This document shows positions 33,882 to 42,550 of a stretch of 64,000 nucleotides of DNA, in pieces. The stretch is taken from the NCBI GenBank assembly GCA_016125165.1, contig WGMH01000001.1:62001-126000 (forward strand), in the 5' to 3' direction. How positions within the stretch are numbered: position 1 is the stretch's first letter; each line of letters opens with the position of its first letter. The translations under genes and the position numbers were made by a program. The stretch is from Alphaproteobacteria bacterium. Lineage in GTDB: Bacteria; Pseudomonadota; Alphaproteobacteria; Micropepsales; Micropepsaceae. Under the pieces are notes generated by a model, which had not been told where the DNA came from, did no database searches, and was given only the letters and a program-made list of their open reading frames with translations.

Positions 33882-34511
33882 TCAGGCTGCGGCGCGCACC
33901 GGATGGTCTTCCTGGGCGAGGTTTTTCGCCGCGAAATCCCAGTTCAGGATACGTGCGAGCACTTCGTTCAGATATTTGGCGCGCGCGTTCTGGTAATCGA
34001 GGTAGTAAGCGTGCTCCCACACGTCCACGGTGAGCAGGCAGTTCACACCCCGCGCCATGGGCGTTTCGGCATTGGTGGTCTTTTCGATCCTGATCGCGCC
34101 GTTCTCGGAGGTAAGCCACACCCAGCCCGAGCCGAACTGCGCCACGCCTGCTGCGGCGATATCTTCGATCAGTTTCTTTTCGCCGCCATAGGTATCGATG
34201 GCATCCTTCAGCGCGCCCGCCGGTTTGGCGGAATTGGGCGAAAGGCTGCGCCAATAGAAATCATGGTTCCACACCTGTCCGGCATTGTTGAAGATGGCCT
34301 TGTCCCCGCCCGATTTCACGTGATGCGTCTCCTTCACCACATCTTCGAGCTTCATGTCGGCGTAGCAGGTGCCCTTCACCAGCCCATTCAGCTTTTCGAC
34401 ATAGGCAGCATGATGCTTGCCATAGTGGAACGACAGCGTTTGCCGGGAGATGACGGGTTCCAGCGCAGACTCTTCGAATGGCAATGGTGAAAGCGTGAAC
34501 GGACCGGACAT
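33882..34511 (-). CDS. sodB: Superoxide dismutase [Fe]
   Basis: A 209-residue iron/manganese dismutase that turns superoxide into oxygen and peroxide. Metal ligands and outer-sphere residues sit in FHYGKHHAAYVEKLN, FNNAGQVWNHDFYWRSLSP and VDVWEHAYYLDYQNARAKYL; the N-terminus PFTLSPLPFE and the Gln in NNAGQVWNH are the iron-type pattern. The ATG at 34511 has GGGAG six bases upstream. No signal peptide, so it acts in the cytosol. The gene stands alone. Confidence 0.95.
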   Translation of the reverse strand: MSGPFTLSPLPFEESALEPVISRQTLSFHYGKHHAAYVEKLNGLVKGTCYADMKLEDVVKETHHVKSGGDKAIFNNAGQVWNHDFYWRSLSPNSAKPAGALKDAIDTYGGEKKLIEDIAAAGVAQFGSGWVWLTSENGAIRIEKTTNAETPMARGVNCLLTVDVWEHAYYLDYQNARAKYLNEVLARILNWDFAAKNLAQEDHPVRAAA

Positions 34512-34658
34512 GGAACACTCCCTTCGCTGCGGCATGGATTTCAATGCGCGCCGCGCATCGGGCTCTGCGCCCAAAGAGGGGATATTCACGGCACGCGCTC
34601 TTCAAGACAAAGCGCCAGCCACCAATCCGTTCCGAAATTTCGCCTCCGTAATTTTTGC

Positions 34659-36044
34659 CTAAGGCGCAAGAAGGCCTTCGCGCACCGCCCAATCGAGACC
34701 CTTGTCGAGACCGCGCGTGAGACGCGCGAACAACTCGTCGATTTCGCCGGGCGCGATGATCAGCGGCGGACAAATGGCAATGCGGTCGCCCATCAGCGGG
34801 CGCACGATCACCCCTTCGCCCTCGGCGAATTTTGCAACGGTCGCGGCCACCGCTTTCGCGGCGTCGAAGGTTTTCTTCGTCGGCTTGTCTGCCACCAGCT
34901 CGATGCCGCCGATCAGCCCCACGCCGCTCGCCTCGCCAACCAGCGGATGCAATCCAAGCGCCGACAGCTTCTTCTGGAAATGCGGCGACACCCTGCGCAC
35001 ATGATCGAGGATCGCTCGCGTTTCATATATTTCGAGGGTCTTGAGCGCCACAGCGGCGGCAACCGGATGGCCCGAATAGGTGTAGCCGTGTCCGAAGGTG
35101 CCGATGCGCCCGGATTCGGCCTCGATCAGATCGACATATTCGGGCGACACGATCACCGCCGATATCGGCAGATAAGCGGATGACAGAGCTTTGGCCAGCG
35201 TCACCGATTGCGGCCGCATGCCAAAGGTCTCCGCGCCGAACCAGTTGCCCGTGCGGCAAAAGCCGGTGATCACTTCATCGTCGATCAGCGCAATGCCATA
35301 ACGGGAAAGCACCTTCTGCACGGCGTCAAAATAGCCCTTGGGCGGCAGGATGACGCCGCCCGCGCCCTGCAAGGGCTCCGCAATCATCGCCGCAATGGTT
35401 TCGGGGCCTTCTTCCTGAATGAGCCTGTCGAGATTTGCGGCCATGCGCCCGGCAAAATCCACCTCGCTCTCGCCGGCTTCTGCGTTGCGATAATAGTGCG
35501 GGCAATCGGCAAAGCGCACGAAGTCGAACGGCAGGTCGAAACTTCGGTGGTTGGCGGGCAGCATGGTGAGCGATGCGCTTGCCAGCGTTACCCCGTGATA
35601 GGCTTTCACCCGGCTGATGATCTTTTTGCGCTTCGTCTCGCCGCGGGCGTTGTTGGCATACCAGAACAACTTGATCTGCGTATCGTTGGCTTCCGATCCC
35701 GAATTGGCGAAGAACACCTTGCCGTTCGCAAAGGGTGCCATCTCCTTCAGCTTCTCGGCCAGTGCGATGGCCGGCTCATGGCTACGGCCCGCGAACAGAT
35801 GGCCATAGGCAAGCTGTTTCATCTGCCGTTCCGCCGTTTCGGCCAGTTCGTTTTCGCCCCAGCCGAGCGCGGTGCACCAAAGTCCGGCCATCGCCTCGAT
35901 GTAATCCTTGCCGGCATCATCGAACACATGCACGCCCCTGCCGGAAACGAATGTCACAGGTCCGGTTTCGCGGTGCTTCACAAGGTTCGTGTAGGGATGA
36001 AGAACGCTTTGAACGTCGCGCATCTGCATGTTGGTCAGGGGCAT
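34659..36044 (-). CDS. Class III aminotransferase (omega-amino acid:pyruvate type)
   Basis: A 461-residue PLP enzyme. Family marks are FFANSGSEANDTQIKLFWYA, SRVKAYHGVTLASASLT, the Asp region IALIDDEVITGFCRTGNWFG and the PLP lysine in SVTLAKALSSAYLPISAVIV. GHGYTYSGHPVAAAVALKTL is also conserved. Members transfer amino groups from beta-alanine, putrescine, 4-aminobutyrate or amines to pyruvate or 2-oxoglutarate. With the decarboxylase at 3952, a polyamine route is possible but the genes are far apart. Divergent from the third PAS_5 gene. Confidence 0.92.
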   Translation of the reverse strand: MPLTNMQMRDVQSVLHPYTNLVKHRETGPVTFVSGRGVHVFDDAGKDYIEAMAGLWCTALGWGENELAETAERQMKQLAYGHLFAGRSHEPAIALAEKLKEMAPFANGKVFFANSGSEANDTQIKLFWYANNARGETKRKKIISRVKAYHGVTLASASLTMLPANHRSFDLPFDFVRFADCPHYYRNAEAGESEVDFAGRMAANLDRLIQEEGPETIAAMIAEPLQGAGGVILPPKGYFDAVQKVLSRYGIALIDDEVITGFCRTGNWFGAETFGMRPQSVTLAKALSSAYLPISAVIVSPEYVDLIEAESGRIGTFGHGYTYSGHPVAAAVALKTLEIYETRAILDHVRRVSPHFQKKLSALGLHPLVGEASGVGLIGGIELVADKPTKKTFDAAKAVAATVAKFAEGEGVIVRPLMGDRIAICPPLIIAPGEIDELFARLTRGLDKGLDWAVREGLLAP

Positions 36045-36136
36045 GGCACACTCGCAGGGGTTGTTAGGGAAAGGATAACCCTCACGGTCTGTTAATGCAT
36101 ATGGGGCAGGATCGCACTCTCTTTCGGAGGCGTTTC

Positions 36137-36688
36137 ATGTCCCTTGCCAATCGCGACGCCGCTGTCGCCGCACTCGGCAAGCTCAATCTCACCGGCGGCA
36201 ATGCCGAGCTGGCGCGCTATTGGCTTTCCCTGTGGGATGGCGACCGCCTGCCTTCGCGCAGCGCCTTCAATCCGGCAAAGATCAAATCGCTTCTTCCCGG
36301 CATCGGACTGTTTGATGTGCGGCCCGGTGAAAGCGTGCGCTGCCGCCTTGCGGGCGGTATCATTCAGACAGTGATCAATCACTCGCTCACCGGCGCGGAC
36401 TGGCGCAGCTACACGCCCAAAGATCAGTGGGAACAGCGCCTGCATCGCAATAGCCAGATCGCCAGCGGCGCCGTCGGCATCGGCATCCGCCATGGCACAG
36501 ACACCAGCGGGCCCATCCGCGCCATCGAGCTTCAACTTCCCTTCGGCGATGTTTCGGAAGATGGCGCGCGCATGATGCTGTTCCATCTGGACTGGAAGCC
36601 CGGTGTCTATGAAAGCTATCGCACGCGCGGCGAAAGCGCCGCCGCCATCGCCGACGAATATGTGGCTATCGGTCTGACAGACGGCTGA
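36137..36688 (+). CDS. PAS_5 single-domain protein, paralogue 3
   Basis: A 183-residue member of the PAS_5 group: ARYWLSLWDGDRLPSRSAF, LPGIGLFDVRPGESVRCRLA, and IELQLPFGDVSEDGARMMLF. It is more distant from the tandem pair at 22-24 kb than those are from each other. The ATG at 36137 has GGAGG six bases upstream. It converges with the MFS gene seven bases away. No output domain is present; the function is unknown. Confidence 0.8.
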   Translation: MSLANRDAAVAALGKLNLTGGNAELARYWLSLWDGDRLPSRSAFNPAKIKSLLPGIGLFDVRPGESVRCRLAGGIIQTVINHSLTGADWRSYTPKDQWEQRLHRNSQIASGAVGIGIRHGTDTSGPIRAIELQLPFGDVSEDGARMMLFHLDWKPGVYESYRTRGESAAAIADEYVAIGLTDG

Positions 36689-36695
36689 TCCGCGC

Positions 36696-37979
36696 CTAAC
36701 GCTTTTTGCGCAACACCATCGGCGCCGTCTCGGCCATCATCGCGATGGCGATGATCCCGAACACGCCGGCAACAATGGCATAGATTCCCGGCGCCAGCGG
36801 ACTGCCGGTGACATGGATCAGCCAGGTGATCGCCAGCTGCGTGGTGCCACCAAAAATGGCAATGGATGTGGCATAGCTGGTGCCGAAGGCGCTGCCGCGA
36901 ATGGATTTGGGCAGGCTTTCGGAAAAAGCCGGATAGAACGCGCCCGCACCCAATACGCCGGTAAAGGTCAGAAGCGCGGTGCCCAGAAGCAGGGCAAAGG
37001 TGCTCTTCGCATCCACGATCCACAGATAGACCGGATAGGTGATCAGCACATTGACCACGCGTGGCCACACCATCAGCGGCCAACGGCCCCAGATGTCCGA
37101 CAGATGGCCACCGAGCAGCGTGCCGATGATACCCATGCTGCCCACCACAACGGTGGCGGCATAGGCCACGCCGGCGCTCATGTGCAGCGTCGCCTGCGCA
37201 AAGGTCGTCATGTAGTTGTTGACGTAGGTGAAGATCGTCAGGCTGGCGAGCACCACCAGACCAATGACGATGATGCGCACATTCCTGCGCCATACCGCGG
37301 CGGCGGGTTCGCGTGCCGTTTCGCCGTGAATGTCGTCGTCATGGTGCAGCGTTTCGGGCAGCGAATTGCGCAGCACCAGCCCGAAGGGAATAATCACCGC
37401 GCCCAGAAGAAAGGCGATGCGCCAGCCATACTGATCCAGCGCATCCGCCGACAGCATGCTGGACAAGGCAAAGCCCACAACGCCGCCCACAAGATTGGCG
37501 ACATACTGGCTGGCGCCCTGCCATGACGCATAAAGTCCGCGGCGATGCGCAGGCGCCGCTTCCACCAGAAAGGCGGTGGTGGAACCCACTTCGCCTCCCA
37601 GCGCAAAGCCCTGTACGAGACGCGCAAGCACCACCAGAACCGGAGCGGCAAGACCGATCGTGGCGTATGACGGAATGATCGCCAGCGCGAGCACCGAAAG
37701 GCCCATCATCCCGAAACTCAGCAGCATGGCGGGGCGGCGGCCCGCGCGGTCGGCGTAATGTCCGAGCACAATGCCGCCCACCGGACGCATGGCGAAACCC
37801 GCGCCAAAGGTGCCGAGCGAGGCCATCAGGCTGGCATAGGCATCGTCGGACGGAAAAAAGGTGCGCCCGATCTGCACCGCAAAGAAGGCATAAGTGATGA
37901 AGTCGTAGAACTCGAGCGCGTTGCCGATTACCGCGGCAGTCACATGGCGCTTGAGCAGCCGGGGCTTTGCCGCGCTCAT
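36696..37979 (-). CDS. MFS transporter, metabolite:H+ symporter type
   Basis: A 427-residue inner-membrane carrier with 12 predicted spans. The start carries VIGNALEFYDFITYAFFAVQ, then RTFFPSDDAYAS, the loop ADRAGRRPAMLLSFG and RLVQGFALGGEVGSTTA. It is a close paralogue of the cut transporter at the left edge. The ATG overlaps the hydrolase stop by four bases, so a hydrolase is made with it, as a thioesterase is with the other. This points to uptake of an ester- or thioester-linked carbon source; the substrate is unknown. Confidence 0.9.
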   Translation of the reverse strand: MSAAKPRLLKRHVTAAVIGNALEFYDFITYAFFAVQIGRTFFPSDDAYASLMASLGTFGAGFAMRPVGGIVLGHYADRAGRRPAMLLSFGMMGLSVLALAIIPSYATIGLAAPVLVVLARLVQGFALGGEVGSTTAFLVEAAPAHRRGLYASWQGASQYVANLVGGVVGFALSSMLSADALDQYGWRIAFLLGAVIIPFGLVLRNSLPETLHHDDDIHGETAREPAAAVWRRNVRIIVIGLVVLASLTIFTYVNNYMTTFAQATLHMSAGVAYAATVVVGSMGIIGTLLGGHLSDIWGRWPLMVWPRVVNVLITYPVYLWIVDAKSTFALLLGTALLTFTGVLGAGAFYPAFSESLPKSIRGSAFGTSYATSIAIFGGTTQLAITWLIHVTGSPLAPGIYAIVAGVFGIIAIAMMAETAPMVLRKKR

Positions 37980-38827
37980 GCCGCTAGAAACTTTCGCATC
38001 ACCGCTTCGGCCTCATCGGGCTGGTCGCGGTGAACACCATGGCCAGCGCCCTCAAATATCTCCAGTTGTGCAACGCCCTTTGGCAGCGCCGCGAAGATTT
38101 CCCGCGAGCAGGTGACCGGCGTGATCGGATCGTAATCGCCAACGGTGATCAGTGTGGGGCATGAAATGCGCGACAGGCCGGCGCGCGCATCCATCGTGCG
38201 CATCTCGCCCGTCGAGAAATACCGCAGCGTATCGCCGCGCAGAATGGCGCGGGCGCGCGCTGCGGCGATAGCCTCGGCGTTCTCGCCCGGCGGATTGTAG
38301 AGAGGCATGCAGACCCGCATGTATTCGGCGATGGCCGTATCGTCGGTCGATTTCCAGAAGGTTTCGGCAATCGCGCGCACCTGCGGGCCGCCACGCTCAC
38401 CGAAGATGCGGAACGTTTCGTCCCAATGCATGCGCGCGGCAGTGGAAGACAGGATCAGCTTCGCGGCATGTCCGGGATGCCGCGCGGCATAGGACATCGC
38501 CACCATGCCGCCGAAGGAATTGCCGTAGACGACAGGCTGTTCGATCCCAAGCACATCGCAGAACTCGCGCACGTCATCGCCCCAGCGCGCAAGCGTGCAT
38601 TCCGGCAATTCGCCGGTGGAGCGGCCATTGCAGCGATGATCGATATAGACGACCTGATGGGTGTCGGCGAAGCGGTCGAAGAATGGCCGCATGGTGGTGT
38701 GATCGAAACCGGGCCCGCCATGCATGACGATCAGCGTGGGCTTGCCGGTCATGCGCGGCCCGTCAATTGCCAACCCCGCACCGACCGTATCGAAGAAGAT
38801 GCGTGCGCCGCTGACGGATGCGTACAT
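37976..38827 (-). CDS. Alpha/beta hydrolase, proline iminopeptidase-like
   Basis: A 283-residue serine hydrolase. Its oxyanion motif HGGPGFDHTTMRPFFDRFAD and DHRCNGRSTGELP are typical of the proline iminopeptidase group. The nucleophile serine is in VVYGNSFGGMVAMSYAARHP, the acid in TVGDYDPITPV, and the histidine in FEGAGHGVHRDQPDEA. There is no signal peptide. It overlaps the MFS gene by ATGA. The true substrate may be an amide, peptide or lactone. Confidence 0.9.
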   Translation of the reverse strand: MYASVSGARIFFDTVGAGLAIDGPRMTGKPTLIVMHGGPGFDHTTMRPFFDRFADTHQVVYIDHRCNGRSTGELPECTLARWGDDVREFCDVLGIEQPVVYGNSFGGMVAMSYAARHPGHAAKLILSSTAARMHWDETFRIFGERGGPQVRAIAETFWKSTDDTAIAEYMRVCMPLYNPPGENAEAIAAARARAILRGDTLRYFSTGEMRTMDARAGLSRISCPTLITVGDYDPITPVTCSREIFAALPKGVAQLEIFEGAGHGVHRDQPDEAEAVMRKFLAA

Positions 38828-38911
38828 GCCGTTTCTTTCACGAATGCGCGGCCTTGCGCGCGAACAGAAGCGCGAATCTTCGCAGATGCGCGCGCGATTG
38901 CAAGCGCCGGC

Positions 38912-40261
38912 TCAGGCTTGGAGGATGCGTCCCAGCGGCTTTGCCAGAACCAGCGCCAGCACCGCGCCGAAGCCGGCAATAGCAGCTTGCAGCGTCCAGA
39001 AACTCACCGGCCCGAGCTGTTCGTAGAACGTACCGATCCAGCCGACCAGAATGTTGGACACAAACAGCGAAAGGAATGCTGTACCCATCAGCGTGGCCTT
39101 CAGCTTGGCGGACGCCGCGCGTGAGACCAGCGCCAGCAGAGTCGGCCAATAGAAGAGAAACGCCACGCCCAGCAGCACATCGTAGATCACCGGGAACAGC
39201 ACATTGGCGCGGTCCGAAATCAGCGCCGCCGCCACGAGAAAGAGATTTGCGACCGCGGCGATGGCGGCACCTTGCGAAATCTTGACGATTTCATTCGGCT
39301 CGCCGCCATGGCTCTGCTGCCATTTCCACAGCACGATGAGGACCGGCACGAACACGATGCTGATGAACGGATCGATGGAATTGAACCACGGCACCGGAAA
39401 CTGAAGACCGAAGAAATTCAAATCCACATGAGCATCGATCCAGATCAGACCGATGTTGCTGTTCTGGTAATAGGCGATGGAGTGGAAGATCGTCAGCGCC
39501 ATCACCGCGATCAGCGCGAAGATCACCCTGGCTTCGCCGGGGCCCTGAACGGGCGCGGCTGCAACATGAACCGGTGCCGGCTCCACCAGCGCGCGATAGC
39601 CCACCACATAGGTGACAAGGCCGAACAGCATCAGAACACCGGCAAGACCGAAGCCCGCGTGCCAGCCATAGATCTGTGCCACCAACCCGCAGGCGAGCGG
39701 ACCGGCCATCGCGCCCACGTTGATCGCCATGGAATAGATGGAGAATCCGCGCGTGCGCCCCGTGCTGTCGGACTCGGAATAGAGTGCGCCCACCTGCGCG
39801 GAGATATTGCCCTTCAGAAAGCCGCAGCCGGTGATCAGCAGAAACAGCGCCAGCAGAAACGACTGATCGAAGGCCATGGCGAAATGGCCAAGGCTCATCA
39901 GCACCGCACCCAGCATAACCGCGGGTCTGCGGCCGATAAAACGGTCGGCGATGATGCCGCCAAGCACAGGCGTGAAATAGACGAAGCCCGTGTAGAGACC
40001 CATGATCTGCGACGCCAGCGCCACGGTGGTGTAAGGCCCGAACACCCCTTCCAATGCCGCGCGGAAGGCCGCAAAGCCCGCGATGTTCTCCACATGTCCG
40101 GGAAGTAGAAGCTGCTGCGTCATGTAGAGCGTCAGCAGCGCCGTCATCCCATAATAGGAAAAGCGCTCCCAAAGCTCGGTGAACGACAGATAGGCAAGGC
40201 CAAACGGCTCGCCGAAGAAAGTGCGCGTGCGGCCTCCTGCGACCGCTGACTGACCGTCCAC
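38912..40261 (-). CDS. POT family proton-dependent oligopeptide transporter
   Basis: A 449-residue inner-membrane carrier with 12-14 spans. The POT fingerprint ELWERFSYYGMTALLTLYMT holds the ExxER motif, and FSIYSMAINVGAMAGPLACG matches the second PTR2 signature. It imports di- and tripeptides with protons. The start appears to be GTG 40261, since no ATG precedes the ExxER helix. It sits beside the iminopeptidase-like hydrolase, which would fit peptide use. Confidence 0.9.
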   Translation of the reverse strand: MDGQSAVAGGRTRTFFGEPFGLAYLSFTELWERFSYYGMTALLTLYMTQQLLLPGHVENIAGFAAFRAALEGVFGPYTTVALASQIMGLYTGFVYFTPVLGGIIADRFIGRRPAVMLGAVLMSLGHFAMAFDQSFLLALFLLITGCGFLKGNISAQVGALYSESDSTGRTRGFSIYSMAINVGAMAGPLACGLVAQIYGWHAGFGLAGVLMLFGLVTYVVGYRALVEPAPVHVAAAPVQGPGEARVIFALIAVMALTIFHSIAYYQNSNIGLIWIDAHVDLNFFGLQFPVPWFNSIDPFISIVFVPVLIVLWKWQQSHGGEPNEIVKISQGAAIAAVANLFLVAAALISDRANVLFPVIYDVLLGVAFLFYWPTLLALVSRAASAKLKATLMGTAFLSLFVSNILVGWIGTFYEQLGPVSFWTLQAAIAGFGAVLALVLAKPLGRILQA

Positions 40262-40363
40262 CGTGGAGCCCCCAACCCGTTTCCCGACCTGGCGAAGCTA
40301 GTCGGCATAGGTGGGTTTGGAAAGGCTTGCCGCATTGCCCCTTCGGCACGCGGTTCCTATGAT

Positions 40364-40396
40364 CCCCCAAAGACATTGCCGACATTTGGGGGTTTT
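40364..40396 (+). promoter_or_regulatory. Hairpin with T-run directly before acyl-CoA ligase start
   Basis: CCCCCAAA (40364-40371) pairs with TTTGGGGG (40385-40392), followed by TTTT, just six bases before ATG 40402. The GGGGG is also the only ribosome-site-like run. The stem therefore both hides the ribosome site and looks like a weak terminator. Confidence 0.55.
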
Positions 40397-40401
40397 ACGC
40401 C

Positions 40402-42048
40402 ATGCTGGGACAGATGCAGGATTGGCCGTTGCTGGTCCACAGGATCATCGATCACGCATCGCTCTATCATCATGACCGCGAAGTGGTCAGCCGTTCCGTC
40501 GAGGGGCCGATCCATCGCACCACCTATGGCGAAATCGGCAGGCGCGCGCACCGTCTGTCCAATGCTCTGCAGAAGCGCGGTTTCAAGCTCGGCGACCGCA
40601 TTGGCACAATGGCGTGGAACACCTGGCGGCATCTGGAAGCCTGGTATGGCATCGCCGGCATGGGCGGAATCTATCACACGCTCAATCCGCGCCTGTTTCC
40701 GGATCAGCTTGTCTATATCGCCAACCATGCGGAAGATCGCGCGCTGTTCTTCGACATCACCTTTGCGCCGCTTGTCGAAAAGCTGGCGCCGCAAATGCCC
40801 ACGGTCCGGCTTTACGTTGCGATGACGGACAGGGCGCATCTGCCGGATGTGAAAATTCCCAACCTTGTCGCTTATGAAGATTTCATCGCCGAGGGTGATG
40901 AGCATCCGTTCCCCGGCCGCGAATGGACCGAATTTGACGAGAACACCGCCTGCGGCCTCTGCTACACATCAGGCACGACGGGCAATCCGAAGGGCGTGCT
41001 GTATTCGCACCGCTCCAATGTTCTGCATGGCTTCATGGCGGCGCAGCCCGATGCCATGTGCCTGCGCAATGCCGACACCGTGTTGCCAGTCGTACCGATG
41101 TTTCATGCGAACGCGTGGGCGCTTGCCTTTGCGGCGCCGATGGTGGGCAGCAAACTCGTTATGCCCGGCCCCAAGCTCGATGGCGCCTCCATCTACGAAT
41201 TGCTCGAAACCGAGAAGGTTTCCCTCACCGCCGCCGTGCCGACCGTGTGGCTGTCGCTGCTGCAGGATCTGGAGAAGACCGGAAACATGCTGCCGCACCT
41301 GAACCGTGTGCTGATCGGCGGTTCGGCCTGTCCGCGTTCCATGATCGAAACATTCGAGAAGAAATACGAAGTCACTGTCGTCCATGCCTGGGGCATGACC
41401 GAGATGAGCCCGCTCGGCACGCTCGGCACACTGAAGGCGAAGATGGACGATCTGCCCTACGACAAGAAGCTCGACTACAAAACCAAGCAGGGCCATCCGC
41501 CCTTCGGCGTCGAAATGAAAATCACCGATGACGAGAACGGCGAGCTGCCGCGCGATGGCAAGGCCTTCGGCCGGTTGAAGGTGCGCGGGCCTTGCGTCGC
41601 CAAGGGATATTTCCGCGGCGATGGTGTTTCCAGTTTCGATGAAGCGGGCTGGTTCGATACCGGCGACGTCGCCACCATTGATCCGGATGGCTACATGACC
41701 ATCACCGACCGCGCCAAGGACGTCATCAAATCCGGCGGCGAGTGGATTTCCACCATCGAGATCGAAAATCTGGCGGTTGGTCACCCGGCGGTGGCCGAAG
41801 CCGCGGTGATCGGTGTGCGCCATCCCAAATGGGACGAGCGGCCCCTGCTCGTCATCGTGCTCAAACAGGGTCAGAGCGCCAGCCGCGAGGACATCCTGAA
41901 ATATCTGGATGGCAAGATCGCCAAATGGTGGATGCCCGACGACGTCGCTTTCGTGAGCGAGATTCCGCACACCGCCACTGGAAAGATTCAGAAGATCACC
42001 TTGCGCGAAACCTTCGCCGGCTATCGCCTGCCCACGGCGGCGGAATAG
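40402..42048 (+). CDS. Long-chain fatty acid--CoA ligase (AMP-forming)
   Basis: A 548-residue acyl-activating enzyme. The AMP signature is [18 protein letters not shown]; other marks are [51 protein letters not shown] and the late lysine in [15 protein letters not shown]. It links fatty acids to CoA through acyl-AMP and so feeds the oxidation operon at 24-32 kb, although it is 9 kb away. Medium- versus long-chain preference is uncertain. Divergent from the POT gene; a hairpin precedes the start. Confidence 0.92.
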   Translation: MLGQMQDWPLLVHRIIDHASLYHHDREVVSRSVEGPIHRTTYGEIGRRAHRLSNALQKRGFKLGDRIGTMAWNTWRHLEAWYGIAGMGGIYHTLNPRLFPDQLVYIANHAEDRALFFDITFAPLVEKLAPQMPTVRLYVAMTDRAHLPDVKIPNLVAYEDFIAEGDEHPFPGREWTEFDENTACGLCYTSGTTGNPKGVLYSHRSNVLHGFMAAQPDAMCLRNADTVLPVVPMFHANAWALAFAAPMVGSKLVMPGPKLDGASIYELLETEKVSLTAAVPTVWLSLLQDLEKTGNMLPHLNRVLIGGSACPRSMIETFEKKYEVTVVHAWGMTEMSPLGTLGTLKAKMDDLPYDKKLDYKTKQGHPPFGVEMKITDDENGELPRDGKAFGRLKVRGPCVAKGYFRGDGVSSFDEAGWFDTGDVATIDPDGYMTITDRAKDVIKSGGEWISTIEIENLAVGHPAVAEAAVIGVRHPKWDERPLLVIVLKQGQSASREDILKYLDGKIAKWWMPDDVAFVSEIPHTATGKIQKITLRETFAGYRLPTAAE

Positions 42049-42063
42049 CGCGCGGCGATCGGC

Positions 42064-42474
42064 TTATGGCGTCTTCGGCGCGCCGCCCACGATGATGATC
42101 GTGTTCGGGTGCTGACTGTCGCGATACTTGCCATCGCGGCCCAGTATGAACCGGTTGTTGTCCAGCGGCTTTCCATCCTTGCCGATGATGATGGCATTGT
42201 TGTTCTTCGGCAGCTTGTCGGCGCGATCCACGAAATTGTTGTTTTGCGGCTTGCCATTGGGAATGGACGGCTGCGACTTGATCTGCGTGCCGATCATCCT
42301 GTTGTGCGTGGCGGTCTCGCAGGCGCCGCCATTCGGATTGCAGATCTTGTCGTTCTGGGCAGATGGCGTCTGGCTGGAACCGGCGGCGGAGGCATCCGCA
42401 ATGACGACTGGCGAGGCCAGCGCTGCAAGTGCCAGCGCGGCAAGGCCCAAACGCTTCGGAGATTTCTCGTCCAA
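42064..42474 (-). CDS. Asparagine-rich exported small protein, unknown
   Basis: A 136-residue protein with a Sec signal peptide (LGLAALALAALASPVVIADA, predicted cut after ASA near residue 30). The mature part has two cysteines (KICNPNGGACETATHNR), three NNN or DNN runs, and a repeated GKDGKP/GRDGKY element in the last third, ending in NTIIIVGGAPKTP. It is divergent from the radical SAM maturase, 76 bases apart, so they could share a promoter. I do not recognise the family. A link to the maturase is only suggested by position. Confidence 0.65.
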   Translation of the reverse strand: MDEKSPKRLGLAALALAALASPVVIADASAAGSSQTPSAQNDKICNPNGGACETATHNRMIGTQIKSQPSIPNGKPQNNNFVDRADKLPKNNNAIIIGKDGKPLDNNRFILGRDGKYRDSQHPNTIIIVGGAPKTP

Positions 42475-42550
42475 GACCCGCTCCCAATGCCGGAATCCGT
42501 GAACTTATGGTAACTCTGGCTTTCGGCAGGAGCAAGGTGGGGCGCCGCGC

